The notes under the pieces are model-generated. The model worked only from the letters and a program-made list of their open reading frames with translations. It did not search any database and was not told the DNA's origin. This document shows positions 7,754 to 16,777 of a stretch of DNA of 64,000 nt, in pieces (within the stretch, counting starts at the first letter, position 1; every line of letters begins with the position of its first letter). A program made the position numbers and the translations under genes. This stretch comes from Amycolatopsis saalfeldensis (GTDB lineage: Bacteria; Actinomycetota; Actinomycetes; Mycobacteriales; Pseudonocardiaceae), in assembly GCF_900110575.1 (NCBI RefSeq), contig NZ_FOEF01000011.1, forward strand, positions 62,001 through 126,000. The letters are read 5' to 3'.

Positions 7754-8920
7754 TTACTCCCTTGTGCGGATTTGTGCGGCCACGGCGGTCCATCGCGCCT
7801 CTTCGGCCGCACTTCGCTCGACCGCGTCGAGCACCCGCTGGACTCCCAGCCCGTCCTCGAACGACGGCTCCGGGTCCGTGCCTTCGCCGATCGCGGTGAG
7901 CAGATCGGCGACCTCGTTGGTGAACGTGTGCTCGTACCCGAGGAGGTGGCCCGGCGGCCACCACACCCCGACGTACGGGTGCTCGGGCTCGGTGACCAGG
8001 ATCCGGCGGAACCCGGCCTCGGTCGACGGCCCGGTGCCGTCGTACCAGGACAGCTCGTTCATCGATTCGAAGTCGAACGCGAGGCTCGCCTTCGACCCGT
8101 TGACCTCCAGGCGCATCGCGTTCTTGCGGCCCAGCGCGTACCGGGTCACCTCGAAGCCCGCCACCGCCCCGCCGGACAGCCGCCCGAAGAACAGCGCGGT
8201 GTCGTCGACCGTGACCTGCCCTCGGCCGCCGTCGCCGTCGGGCCGTTCCGGCACGAAGGTGTTCGTCAACGCGGAGACCCCGGTGATCCGCTCGCCGGTG
8301 ACGAACTGGGCGGCGTCGACGATGTGCGCGCCGAGGTCGCCCAACGCCCCCGAACCCGCCTTTTCCTTACGCAGCCGCCAAGTCATCGGCGACTGCGGAT
8401 CGGACAGCCAGTCCTGCAGGTACACCGACCGCACGTGGCGGATCTCGCCGAGCGCCCCGCCGGCGACCAGCTGACGGGCGTGCGCGAGCGCCGGCACCCG
8501 GCGGTAGTTGAAGGCGACCATCGACCGGACGCCGCGCTCGCGGGCCTTCGCCGCCGCTTCGGCCATCGCCTCGGCCTCGGCCAGGGTGTTGGCCAGCGGC
8601 TTCTCGCACAGCACGTGTTTTCCCGCTTCGAGCGCGGCGATCGCGATCTCGGCGTGGCTGTCGCCGGGGGTGCAGATGTCGACCAGGTCGACGTCGTCGC
8701 GGGTGATCAGCGCCCGCCAGTCCGTCTCGACGTCCGCCCAGCCGAACTTCGCCGCGGCGGCCTTCGCCCGGCCTTCGTCGCGGCCGCCGAGCACGGCGAG
8801 TCTCGGGATCAGCGGCGTTTCGAAGAACCGGTGGACGTTGCGCCAGGCGTGCGAGTGCACCGCGCCCATGAACGCGTGGCCCACCACGCCGATCCCGATC
8901 GTTTCCCTGGCCGTGCTCAT
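7754..8920 (-). CDS. Gfo/Idh/MocA family NAD(P)-dependent oxidoreductase
   Basis: 388 residues. The N-terminal Rossmann motif GVVGHAFMGAVHSHAW is followed by VDLVDICTPGDSHAEIA and the family catalytic lysine in HVLCEKPLAN near residue 95. A C-terminal alpha/beta domain contains GDLGAHIVDAAQFVTGE. Such enzymes oxidise or epimerise sugars and cyclitols, for example inositol dehydrogenase. The ATG at 8920 is preceded by GAGGAGGGGC, a strong ribosome binding site, so it is preferred over an upstream GTG. The gene is 40 bp after the sugar-binding lipoprotein gene and 102-111 bp before the inositol-phosphate synthase gene, so it bridges import and the ebo-type genes. Confidence 0.9.
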   Translation of the reverse strand: MSTARETIGIGVVGHAFMGAVHSHAWRNVHRFFETPLIPRLAVLGGRDEGRAKAAAAKFGWADVETDWRALITRDDVDLVDICTPGDSHAEIAIAALEAGKHVLCEKPLANTLAEAEAMAEAAAKARERGVRSMVAFNYRRVPALAHARQLVAGGALGEIRHVRSVYLQDWLSDPQSPMTWRLRKEKAGSGALGDLGAHIVDAAQFVTGERITGVSALTNTFVPERPDGDGGRGQVTVDDTALFFGRLSGGAVAGFEVTRYALGRKNAMRLEVNGSKASLAFDFESMNELSWYDGTGPSTEAGFRRILVTEPEHPYVGVWWPPGHLLGYEHTFTNEVADLLTAIGEGTDPEPSFEDGLGVQRVLDAVERSAAEEARWTAVAAQIRTRE

Positions 8921-8960
8921 GCCCCTCCTCAAATCCGCTGGCCTGCCTGCGATTCCCGCC

Positions 8961-10016
8961 TCAGGAGTCGAAACCGACGTCCAGGTACTGGTCGACGTTC
9001 TCCTTGGTGACCACCGCGGAGTACGTGGTGATCTCGGACGGGATCTCGTGCTCGGCGAAGTCGCCGACCCCCTTGTTCTGGCCGAGCAGCCGCGCCAGCA
9101 CGATCGCCGACGAGGCCATCGACGGGCTGTAGAGCACCGTCGCCTTCAGCGGCCCGGAGTCGGCCTTGATCAGGTTCATCGCGTTTTTCGAGCCGGCGCC
9201 GCCGACCATGATGAACTCGCTGCGGTTGGCGTTGCTGAGCGCCGCGACCACGCCGACGCCCTGGTCGTCGTCGTGGTTCCACAGCGCGTCCAGCTTGGGC
9301 GCCGACTGGAGCAGGTTCGACGTCTGCTGCTCGCCCGACTCCGGCGTGAACTGCGCGGAGACCCGCGGCCCGACCTTGAAACCCTGACGCGCCAAGGCAT
9401 CCTTGAAGCCCCGGCTGCGGTCCTGGGTCAACGGCAGCGAGTCGATGCCCGCGACCTCGCCGATGATCGGGTTCGTGATGTTCTTCGCCTTCATCTGCTG
9501 GGCGACGTAACTCCCGGCGTTGACGCCCATCCGGTAGTTGTCGCCGCCGATCCAGGTGCGGTAGGCGAGCGGGGTGTCGAACACGCGATCCAGGTTGATC
9601 ACCGGGATGCCGGCGTCCATCGCCTGCTGGCCGGCGGCGGTGAGCGCCTTGCCGTCGAACGGCAGGATCACCAGGACGTTGACCTTCGCGTTGATCAGCG
9701 TCTCCACCTGGGAGATCTGCTGGTTGACGTCGTTGGTGCCCTCGGTCGCGTTGAGCGTGACCTCGCTGAACTTCCCGGCCTGCGCGCGGGCGTTCTTGGT
9801 CATCGCCGCCATCCAGCCGTGGTCGGCGGCGGGCGCGGAGAACCCGATGGTGACCGGGGTGCCCGGCTTGCTGTTGTCACCGGCGTTCGCGACGTTGGCG
9901 CCGGCGTTCTCCTGCGCCGGTGCCTGGTTCGAGGTGCAGGCCGTGAGCAGCGCGCCGGCTCCGACGGCCGCACCACCGAGCAGGAATCTGCGGCGGTGCA
10001 AGGATTGTTCGGTCAT
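8961..10016 (-). CDS. Sugar ABC transporter substrate-binding lipoprotein
   Basis: 351 residues of the periplasmic-binding-protein 4 (ribose/galactose type) family. The N-terminus has a twin-arginine-like RRRFLLGG and a lipobox LLTAC near residue 27, so it is exported and lipid-anchored. Core motifs: TIGFSAPAADHGWMAAM, VNVLVILPFDGKAL, GIPVINLDRVF, and NHDDDQGVGVVAALSNA near residue 240. It supplies ligand to the permease and ATPase encoded just upstream. The ligand may be a pentose, hexose or cyclitol; sequence alone does not decide. Confidence 0.92.
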   Translation of the reverse strand: MTEQSLHRRRFLLGGAAVGAGALLTACTSNQAPAQENAGANVANAGDNSKPGTPVTIGFSAPAADHGWMAAMTKNARAQAGKFSEVTLNATEGTNDVNQQISQVETLINAKVNVLVILPFDGKALTAAGQQAMDAGIPVINLDRVFDTPLAYRTWIGGDNYRMGVNAGSYVAQQMKAKNITNPIIGEVAGIDSLPLTQDRSRGFKDALARQGFKVGPRVSAQFTPESGEQQTSNLLQSAPKLDALWNHDDDQGVGVVAALSNANRSEFIMVGGAGSKNAMNLIKADSGPLKATVLYSPSMASSAIVLARLLGQNKGVGDFAEHEIPSEITTYSAVVTKENVDQYLDVGFDS

Positions 10017-10038
10017 GACGGCTCTCCATCCACGGTGA

Positions 10039-11052
10039 CTACGGGCTCGTCTTGTTCTTACGAGAACGGAACTGCAGCAGCGCGGCCAGGACGATGATCA
10101 CGCCCTTGGCGATGTTCTGGATGTCGGTGTCCAGGTTGTTGAGGGTGAAGATGTTGGACAGCACGGTGAAGATCAGCACGCCGATCAGGGTGCCGATGAG
10201 CGAGCCGCGGCCGCCGGTCAGCAGCGTGCCGCCGATGACCACCGCGGCGATCGCGTCGAGCTCGTAGAGCATGCCGTTGGTGGAGGCGCCCGCGGTGGTG
10301 CGAGCGACGACCATCAGCGCCGCGATGCCGCAGCACAGCCCGGCCACGCCGTACACGAGCGCGGTGTGCCGCTTGACGTTGATGCCGGCCAGCCGCGACG
10401 CCTCCGCGTTGCCGCCGACCGCGTACGTGCGGCGGCCGAAGGTGGTGCGGTTCAGCACGACCCAGCCGACGGCGAACACCAGCGCGAACATCCAGATCAG
10501 CACCGGGATGCCGAGCAGGCTGCCGCGGAAGAAGTCGAGGAAGCCGGCGTCCGCGACCACCTGCGTCCGGCGGCCGCTGATGCGCTCGGCCAGCCCGCGG
10601 GCCGCGACGTACATCGCCAGCGTCGCGATGAACGGCACGATCTTCCCGTAGGACACCAGAATCCCGTTGACCAGCCCGCAGCCGAGCCCGACCAGAACGC
10701 CGCACAGGATCATCACGCCCGGGCCGTAGGACTGGGTGGCCAGTGTGGTCAGCCAGACGCTGGAGAGCGCGACGATGGACCCGACGGACAGGTCGATCCC
10801 GCCGCTGATGATCACGAACGTCATCCCGACGCTGACCACGCCGATGGCCGCGGCCAGCCGCAGGATCGTCGAGATGTTGCCGTCGGTGAAGAACTGGTCG
10901 GGCCGGGTCAGCTGGCCGACCAGGCACAGCACCACCAGTACCCCGGTGAGCCCGAGCAGCCGGGGATCGGCCCGCCAGGCGAAGCGCTTCCGCTTGGGGG
11001 ACAAGGGCTTCCCCGGGTCGGTGACCCGGACCGACTCGGCTTGATCCGTCAT
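10039..11052 (-). CDS. Sugar ABC transporter permease (RbsC-like)
   Basis: 337 residues with 8-10 hydrophobic segments and the branched-chain/ribose permease signature: SVGMTFVIISGGIDLSVGSI near residue 75 and AVGGNAEASRLAGINVKRH near residue 215, followed by VIGGTLLTGGRGSLIGTLIG. It forms the membrane channel of the importer. Its ATG overlaps the stop of the ATPase gene by 4 bp and it lies 22 bp before the binding-protein gene, which supports one operon. A basic cytoplasmic N-terminus (SPKRKRFAWRADPR) precedes the first membrane helix. Confidence 0.92.
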   Translation of the reverse strand: MTDQAESVRVTDPGKPLSPKRKRFAWRADPRLLGLTGVLVVLCLVGQLTRPDQFFTDGNISTILRLAAAIGVVSVGMTFVIISGGIDLSVGSIVALSSVWLTTLATQSYGPGVMILCGVLVGLGCGLVNGILVSYGKIVPFIATLAMYVAARGLAERISGRRTQVVADAGFLDFFRGSLLGIPVLIWMFALVFAVGWVVLNRTTFGRRTYAVGGNAEASRLAGINVKRHTALVYGVAGLCCGIAALMVVARTTAGASTNGMLYELDAIAAVVIGGTLLTGGRGSLIGTLIGVLIFTVLSNIFTLNNLDTDIQNIAKGVIIVLAALLQFRSRKNKTSP

Positions 11053-12551
11053 GCCGCACTCCCCTCGAGAATCACGTCGAGCACGTCCGCCTCGGTCAGC
11101 TCCGCGGACGGCCTCGTCGCCAGGACACGTCCTTCACGCAGCACCAGCACCCGGTCGGACAGTCCGAGTACCTCGGGGATCTCGCTGGAGACCAGCACGA
11201 TCGCCACGCCCGTCGCGGCCAGCTCGCTGATCAGCCGGTACAGCTCGGCCCGCGCGCCGACATCGACGCCGCGGGTCGGCTCGTCCAGCAGCAGCACCCG
11301 GCAGCCGCGGACCAGCCACCGCGCGAGCACCGCCTTCTGCTGGTTGCCGCCCGAGAGCGTGCGGATGATCCGCTTCGGGTCGGCGGGCCGGAGGTCGAGG
11401 CGCCGCAGGCTTTCCCCGGCGTCGTCGAGTTCCCTGGACCGGTCGGTGAACCCGAGCTTCGCGTACCGGCTGAGGCTCGCGAGCGTGACGTTGTACACGA
11501 CGGGCAGGTCCAGCAGCAGGCCCTGGCTCTTGCGTTCCTCGGGCGCCAGGCCGATCCCGGCCTTGACGGCGGCGGAGACGCTGCCCGGCCGGACCGTTTT
11601 CCCGTCCACGGTCACGGATCCCGCGTCCGGCTTGCGCGCGCCGAAGATCGTCTCGAGCAGCTCACTGCGGCCGGAGCCGACCAGTCCGGCGATGCCGACG
11701 ACCTCACCCGCGTGGACGGTCAGGCCGATGTCCTCGAACTCGCCCTTGATGGTCAGGTGCTCGACTTTCAGGACTTCGGTGTCCCGGTCGATGTGGGCTT
11801 CGTGGCGCGGACCGAACACGGTCTCGACCTTGTGCCCCGCCATCAGCCGGACGAGCTCGGAAGTCGGCGTCTGCTTCGCGTCGAGGTCGGTGGCCACGGT
11901 CTTGCCGTCCTTGAGCACGGTGACCCGGTGCCCGATCCGCCGCAGCTCCTCGAGCCGGTGGGAGATGTAGACGATCGCGACGCCCTCCGCGGTCAGCTCC
12001 CCGACGATGCGGAACAGGTTGTCGACCTCTTCGCCCGCCAGCGCCGCGGTGGGCTCGTCCATCACCAGCAGCTTGGCGTCGTAGGCCAGCGCACGGGCCA
12101 TCGAGACCAGCTGCTGGCCGGCGGCGGACAGCGTGCCCACCTCGGTCGACGGGGTGATCTCCGGGTGCCCGAGCCGGGCGAGCAGTTTCGCGGCCAGGCC
12201 ACGGGACTCGCTGATCTTGGTGAAGCCGAAGCTGGCGCGTTCGCGGCCGAGGAAGATGTTGTCGGCCACGGAAAGCCCGGGCACCAGGTCGAGTTCCTGG
12301 TACATCGTGGCGATGCCGATCTTCAGCGCGGCGACCGGCGAGGCCAGCGCGACGGGCTCGCCGCGCCAGGTGATCTCACCCTCGTCCGGGGTGTGCGCCC
12401 CGGCCAGCACCTTGATCAGCGTCGACTTGCCCGCGCCGTTCTGGCCCAGCAGGCAGTGCACCTCGCCGGGTTCGACGTCGAAGTCGACCCCGTCGAGCGC
12501 GCGTACCCCCGGGAAGGTCTTCACGATCCCCCGGACGGATAGCAACGTCAT
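11049..12551 (-). CDS. Sugar ABC transporter ATP-binding protein with two ABC domains (RbsA-like)
   Basis: 500 residues with two nucleotide-binding domains. Domain 1 has Walker A GQNGAGKSTLIKV, signature LSAAGQQLVSMARAL and Walker B LLVMDEPTAAL. Domain 2 has a degenerate Walker A GLVGSGRSELLETI, signature LSGGNQQKAVLARWL and Walker B VLLLDEPTRGVD. This is the usual ribose/xylose-importer layout. The start at MTLLSVRGIVKTFPG is fixed by the 4-bp overlap with the ROK gene stop; the open frame upstream is a shadow of that gene. It powers the permease encoded next. Confidence 0.93.
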   Translation of the reverse strand: MTLLSVRGIVKTFPGVRALDGVDFDVEPGEVHCLLGQNGAGKSTLIKVLAGAHTPDEGEITWRGEPVALASPVAALKIGIATMYQELDLVPGLSVADNIFLGRERASFGFTKISESRGLAAKLLARLGHPEITPSTEVGTLSAAGQQLVSMARALAYDAKLLVMDEPTAALAGEEVDNLFRIVGELTAEGVAIVYISHRLEELRRIGHRVTVLKDGKTVATDLDAKQTPTSELVRLMAGHKVETVFGPRHEAHIDRDTEVLKVEHLTIKGEFEDIGLTVHAGEVVGIAGLVGSGRSELLETIFGARKPDAGSVTVDGKTVRPGSVSAAVKAGIGLAPEERKSQGLLLDLPVVYNVTLASLSRYAKLGFTDRSRELDDAGESLRRLDLRPADPKRIIRTLSGGNQQKAVLARWLVRGCRVLLLDEPTRGVDVGARAELYRLISELAATGVAIVLVSSEIPEVLGLSDRVLVLREGRVLATRPSAELTEADVLDVILEGSAA

Positions 12552-13798
12552 GCCGGCGCCTCCTCGGTGCTGCTGGTGGGCGAAGAACCCGGGGCGAAGC
12601 CGACCAGCGTCGGGTCGGCGAAAAGCCGTTCCGTGGCCAGGTGCGCGGCGCCCCGCAGTGCGGCGCTGGTGCCGAGCGGGGACGGCTCGACCCGGCAGGA
12701 CGGCTCGTGGCCGAGCGGGCGCGCGGACAGTTCCCGGCGCACCGGCTCGACCAGCCATCGGCCCAGCGCGGCGAAGTAACCGCCGAGCACCACCACGTCG
12801 GGATCGAGCACGTCGACCACCGTGACGACGGCAACCCCAAGCGCCACACCGAGTTCCGACACCGCGGCGACCGCGCGCTGGTCACCGTGCTGCACCCGGT
12901 GCTTGAGCAGCCCGACCCGGCCGTCCACGCCCAAAGCGGGATCGTGCAGCGGATCCCCGGGCGCGGCCGCGGCCCGCAGCACGGCGTTCAGCCCGGCCTT
13001 GGTCTCGAGGCAGCCGACGCGGCCGCACGGGCACTGCTCACCGGACGGGTCCACGGTGATGTGCCCGACCTCGCCGGCGAAACCCCTTGCCCCGCGCAGG
13101 ATCGAGCCGCCGGACACGAGCCCGCCGCCGACCCCCATCCCGCCGCTGAGGTAAAAGAGTTCGGCCACGCCGGCGCCGACACCCGCGACCGCTTCGCCGA
13201 CCGCGCCGAGGTTCGCTTCGTTGTCCACCACGATGGCGTCGGCGGTCAGGCCGAGCCGGGCGGCCATCAGATCGGCGATTTCGGCGTCGCGCCACCGCAA
13301 AGTGGGCGCGAACCGCAGCACGGCCGCGGCCGAATCGACCAGCCCCGGCACCGAGACGGTGACCCCGACCGGCTGTTCGCCGGCCAGCACCTCGCCGGCG
13401 AGGAAGGCGAGTTCGTCCATGCTGCGGTGGAGGCCGAGCGCGGCGACGTCGGCGGTCTCGGTGCGCTCCGCGATGACGCGGCCTTCGAGGTTCGTGACGA
13501 CCGCGGAGAACCGATCGGCCTCGACACTCAGCGCCAGCCCGTACGCGCTTTCGGCGTTCAGCTCGACCAGCTGGCTCGGCCGGCCGTTGCCTCCGGCGAG
13601 CAGCCCCGCCGCGCGGACCAGCCCGCGTCCGGACAGCTCGGTGACCAGCCCCGAGACCGCGGCCTTGGTGATCCCGCACCGGGCGGCGAGCTGGGTGCGG
13701 GACAGCGGGCCCGCGCGCAGCGCCCGCAGCAGCGCCGCCAGGTTCGCCGTGCGTGGGCTGACCGGCGCGTCCTGCTGCCCGGGATCGGTCGCGGCCAC
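12548..13798 (-). CDS. ROK-family transcriptional regulator
   Basis: 416 residues. An N-terminal winged helix-turn-helix (SRTQLAARCGITKAAVSGLV) is joined to a ROK sugar-kinase-like domain with GMGVGGGLVSGGSILRGARG, AGEVGHITVD and the zinc motif CPCGRVGCLE. ROK repressors sense a sugar or sugar phosphate. It is the first gene of the importer operon and overlaps the ATPase gene by 4 bp. A perfect 17-bp palindrome starts 25 bp upstream of its start codon, so autoregulation of the whole operon is likely. The start is GTG. Confidence 0.9.
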   Translation of the reverse strand: MAATDPGQQDAPVSPRTANLAALLRALRAGPLSRTQLAARCGITKAAVSGLVTELSGRGLVRAAGLLAGGNGRPSQLVELNAESAYGLALSVEADRFSAVVTNLEGRVIAERTETADVAALGLHRSMDELAFLAGEVLAGEQPVGVTVSVPGLVDSAAAVLRFAPTLRWRDAEIADLMAARLGLTADAIVVDNEANLGAVGEAVAGVGAGVAELFYLSGGMGVGGGLVSGGSILRGARGFAGEVGHITVDPSGEQCPCGRVGCLETKAGLNAVLRAAAAPGDPLHDPALGVDGRVGLLKHRVQHGDQRAVAAVSELGVALGVAVVTVVDVLDPDVVVLGGYFAALGRWLVEPVRRELSARPLGHEPSCRVEPSPLGTSAALRGAAHLATERLFADPTLVGFAPGSSPTSSTEEAPA

Positions 13799-13822
13799 AC
13801 TGCCCTCACTTACGACTCAGCC

Positions 13823-13839
13823 GTAACAAACTTTGTTAC
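13823..13839. promoter_or_regulatory. 17-bp perfect palindrome, likely ROK operator
   Basis: GTAACAAA, a central C, then TTTGTTAC: eight-base arms matching exactly. It is AT-rich in an otherwise very GC-rich stretch and sits 25 bp upstream of the start of the ROK regulator gene that heads the sugar-import operon. ROK/NagC-type repressors bind AT-rich palindromes of about this size. Autoregulation is inferred. Confidence 0.72.
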
Positions 13840-13865
13840 TTAGCAAGCGAAAGTAGGGTGAGCGC

Positions 13866-13885
13866 TGTCACCCGTCAAGGTGACA
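13866..13885. promoter_or_regulatory. Inverted repeat TGTCACC-N6-GGTGACA
   Basis: Perfect seven-base arms with a six-base gap in the 225-bp space between two ROK genes on the same strand. It could be a second operator or a weak hairpin behind the upstream ROK gene at 14024-15226. The rest of this gap shows no reading frame worth calling. Confidence 0.4.
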
Positions 13886-14023
13886 ACAGGACAGAAACCA
13901 CCCCATTCACCCGAATAGCCGTCCGATTTGTGGCGAACTTTCGGCCCTGGAGTGCAAAAGTGTGTACGAAGTTGACGTTACTGACAGGATTCAGATCGCT
14001 GCTCAGGGTGCCGCAGACGGCCC

Positions 14024-15226
14024 CTAACTACTGAGCGTGAAGGCTCGATCGGTAGCGGACCAGGCCGCCCCGATGACGCCGGCGGTGTCGCCGAGTTCGG
14101 ACAGCACGATCGGCAGGTTGCCGGTCGCCAGCGGCAGTGAGCGCCGGTAGACCGAGCTGCGGATCTCGGCCAGCAACTGGTGCCCGAGCTGCGCCACCCC
14201 GCCGCCGATCACGACCATGCCCGGGTTCACGAAGCTCACCAGCGACGCCACCACCTGGCCCAGCCGCCGCCCGCCGTCGCGGATCAGGTTGACCGCGCCG
14301 AAGTCCCCCGCGGCGGCCGCGAGCCCGACGTCCCGCGCGGTCACCACACCACGGTCTGCGACCACGTCGGCGAGATAGGCCGAACGGCCGCTGCGGGCGA
14401 GCGTCAGCCCGTCGCGGGCCAGCGCGGCGCCGCCGAAGAACGCTTCGAGACAGCCGACCTCGCCGCACGCGCAGGTCGGCCCATAGTCGTCGAGCCGGAT
14501 GTGCCCGATGTCCCCGGCGGTGCCCGCGACCCCGCGGTACACCTTGCCTTCCAGCACGATCCCGCAGCCGATCCCGGTGCCGATCTTGACGAACACCAGA
14601 TCGTCGATCGACCGCGCGACCCCGGCGTGCCGCTCCCCGAGCGCCATCGAGTTGACGTCGTTGTCCACCGCGACCGGGCAGCCCAGCAGGCCGCCGAGGT
14701 GATCGCGCACGGAAAACCGGTCCCAGCCCGGCATTATCGGCGGGGCGACGGCCATGCCCTCGGCGAAGCTCACCGGCCCCGGCAGCCCGATCCCCGCGGC
14801 GATCAGCTTGCCCGGCGTGTCCTCGCGGATCTTCGCCGCCAGCTCGCCCACGCGCTGGAGCACCACGTGCGGCCCCTGCCGGACGTCGCAGTCCTCGACG
14901 GTGTGCGCCAGCACTTCACACGACGCGTCGGTCATCGCGACCCCGACCGAGGTGGCGCCGACGTCCACCGCGAGCACCCGCAGCTCCCCGGCCAGCCGCA
15001 CCAGCGTCGAGCGGCGCCCGCCCCGGCTCGCCGACGGCCCGGCCGTCTCGACGAGCCCGACCTCACCCAGCCGCGTGACCTCGGCCCCCACCCGCGCCCG
15101 CGGCAGCTCCAGCCGCTCCCCCAGCTCGACGCGGGACATCGGCCCCTCGTCGCGCAACAGGGTGAGCAGCTGGGTCTGGTGCCGGGTTTCGACCATCGGA
15201 TGCTCCGTGGTGGATGCCGTGCTCAT
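14024..15226 (-). CDS. ROK-family transcriptional regulator (second copy)
   Basis: 400 residues. The N-terminal winged helix-turn-helix contains GPMSRVELGERLELPRARVG. The ROK domain has VDVGATSVGVAMTDA, GIGLPGPVSF, DNDVNSMALGERH, VFVKIGTGIGCGIVLEGKV, AGDIGHIRLD and the zinc motif CACGEVGCLEA. Unlike the ROK gene at 12548, it has no adjacent transporter on its own side. It lies 225 bp upstream of that gene on the same strand. An internal ATG ten codons in (MVETRHQ) is an alternative start. Target genes are not evident. Confidence 0.88.
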   Translation of the reverse strand: MSTASTTEHPMVETRHQTQLLTLLRDEGPMSRVELGERLELPRARVGAEVTRLGEVGLVETAGPSASRGGRRSTLVRLAGELRVLAVDVGATSVGVAMTDASCEVLAHTVEDCDVRQGPHVVLQRVGELAAKIREDTPGKLIAAGIGLPGPVSFAEGMAVAPPIMPGWDRFSVRDHLGGLLGCPVAVDNDVNSMALGERHAGVARSIDDLVFVKIGTGIGCGIVLEGKVYRGVAGTAGDIGHIRLDDYGPTCACGEVGCLEAFFGGAALARDGLTLARSGRSAYLADVVADRGVVTARDVGLAAAAGDFGAVNLIRDGGRRLGQVVASLVSFVNPGMVVIGGGVAQLGHQLLAEIRSSVYRRSLPLATGNLPIVLSELGDTAGVIGAAWSATDRAFTLSS

Positions 15227-15367
15227 TCAGCCGAGCCTACGGCGTTCCCGGGCGGGCAGCCGTGGCGAGTGCTGGGCCCGCCGGCGAGGGCGAGGCCAAG
15301 GTGGGAGTGGCAGGGCTACCCGGTTCCCGGTGATCCTGCCTGCCGTGAAGGCGTGGGAGGTGAAGTG

Positions 15368-15713
15368 ATGACGGACCGGAGTCCGGCGCCCCGGCTCGGG
15401 GAGTTCCTGCGGGCCCGGCGGGCGCTGGTCCGGCCCGAGGACCACGGGCTGACCGCGGGGACCCGCCGCACCCCCGGCCTTCGGCGGGAAGAAGTCGCGA
15501 TGCTGGACGCCTGGCCCCATACCCCGGCCCTGCCTTACGGGCGGTACATGGACCTGCTCGCGGCCAACCCGCTGGGCGAGGCGCGCGCCTTCTACCGGGA
15601 CTGGGCCATGATCGGCGAGGGGTGCATCGCGGCGCTGCGGCGGCTGGTCGAGCTGAACCATCCGATGGTGGGCGAGCTGGCGCTGCGCTTCGAAAACCTG
15701 TCCGTCACCAGCG
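15368..15713 (+). pseudogene. Remnant of a MmyB-type helix-turn-helix regulator
   Basis: Starts well (ATG after GTGAAG) with LGEFLRARRALVRPEDHGL and TRRTPGLRREEVAML, the N-terminus of actinobacterial XRE regulators with a MmyB-like ligand domain. The rest of the HTH is missing: the frame jumps to WPHTPALPYGRYMDLLAANPL, then to EARAFYRDW and VGELALRFENLSV, which are separated by longer stretches in intact family members. It then runs directly into a short-chain dehydrogenase piece in another frame. Internal deletions of this kind leave no functional DNA-binding domain. Confidence 0.72.
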
Positions 15714-16040
15714 CTCTCCGGCCGGATCGACGTGCTGGTCAACAACGCGGGTTACGGGTTGTTCGCCGGGGTCGAGGAGATCTCCGACGCCGAGGCGCGA
15801 AAGTTGTTCGACACCAACGTGTTCGGCCTGCTGAACGTGACCAGGACGGCCCTCCCGACGCTGCGTGCCCAAGGCGCGGGCCGGGGCCTCTACGGCGCGT
15901 CCAAGTTCGCCGTCGAGGCGATCACCGAGGCACTGCACGCCGAAGTGGCTCCGCTCGGCATCCACGCCACTGTGGTGGAGCCCGGTTCATTCCGCACCGA
16001 GTTCCTCAGTGCGGAAAGCAGACGGCGGCCGGTGGCGTGA
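15714..16040 (+). pseudogene. Remnant of a short-chain dehydrogenase/reductase (SDR)
   Basis: The reading SGRIDVLVNNAGYGLFAGV is the classic SDR NNAG region, followed by DTNVFGLLNVTRTALPTLRAQGAG. The segment holding the catalytic serine is missing, and the frame resumes at LYGASKFAVEAITEALHAEV with the YxxxK motif, then VEPGSFRTEFL. The N-terminal nucleotide-binding glycines and the C-terminal third are absent. It abuts the HTH remnant with no start codon of its own. Confidence 0.75.
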
Positions 16041-16123
16041 GCTGGCGCTGTCCACCGACTTCGCGGCGGTGACCCGGTAAGGTCGCCTCACCGCAGGTGA
16101 GACCGGCCGGAAGGAGAACCGCG

Positions 16124-16684
16124 ATGGCGTCGGGCAGCACGTCGTTCCCCGCCCGGCGGGCGGCGGCCGAGCGCAACCGCGACAAGATCCTCGACGCCGC
16201 CCGGGACGCCTTCGCCGACCCCGGCGCGGAGATCTCGATGGCCGAGATCGCGCGGCGCGCCGACGTCGGCATGGCCACCCTCTACCGCAACTTCCCCGGG
16301 CGTCAGGAACTGCTCGAAGCGCTCTACGTCAACGAGGTCGACGCGCTCTGCGAAGCGGCGGGCGAGGACGCGTCGAGCCCGGGCGCAGCGCTCGTCAACT
16401 GGTTGCGCCGGCTCTTCGCGTTCGTGCCCGGCAAACGCCTGATCGTCTCGGAGCTGCTGGAGCACACCGATCCCGGCAGCCCGGTCATCCACGGCAACCG
16501 CGCCCGCGCGCTCGCCGCCGGCCGCCCGCTGCTGACCGCGGCGCAGGACGCCCACGAGGTCCGCGGCGACCTGACCCTCGAGCAGGTCTTCGACCTGATC
16601 GCCGCCATCGCCAAGATCCACGGCGGCCCGGACTACCTCGAGCCGATCTTCCAGACCATGCTCGACGGGCTCCGGCTTCGCTGA
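16124..16684 (+). CDS. TetR-family transcriptional regulator
   Basis: 186 residues. The N-terminal HTH reads NRDKILDAARDAFADPG...ISMAEIARRADVGMATLYRNF. The ATG at 16124 has AAGGAG eight bases upstream, which decides it over an upstream in-frame codon. The C-terminal part (KRLIVSELLEHTDPGSPVIH) resembles the SbtR-like TetR C-terminal domain. It is 93 bp upstream of a P450 gene on the same strand, so it may control that gene or itself. No clear palindrome is visible. Confidence 0.87.
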   Translation: MASGSTSFPARRAAAERNRDKILDAARDAFADPGAEISMAEIARRADVGMATLYRNFPGRQELLEALYVNEVDALCEAAGEDASSPGAALVNWLRRLFAFVPGKRLIVSELLEHTDPGSPVIHGNRARALAAGRPLLTAAQDAHEVRGDLTLEQVFDLIAAIAKIHGGPDYLEPIFQTMLDGLRLR

Positions 16685-16777
16685 CCGAGCCGGCACCGGC
16701 GTATCAGAGCCGTATCAGCCGGCTGTCAGGCCCCTCGGTGATGGTGGTCGCAGCACACCACCACGAGAGGAACACCG

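Noticed and set aside
10366..11970. 534-codon plus-strand ORF
   Set aside because: Antisense to the permease and ATPase genes, whose motifs are unmistakable.
14180..16072. 630-codon plus-strand ORF spanning HTH and SDR pieces
   Set aside because: The first 400 codons are antisense to the ROK gene, and the SDR piece is in another frame. Only the HTH remnant from 15368 is real.
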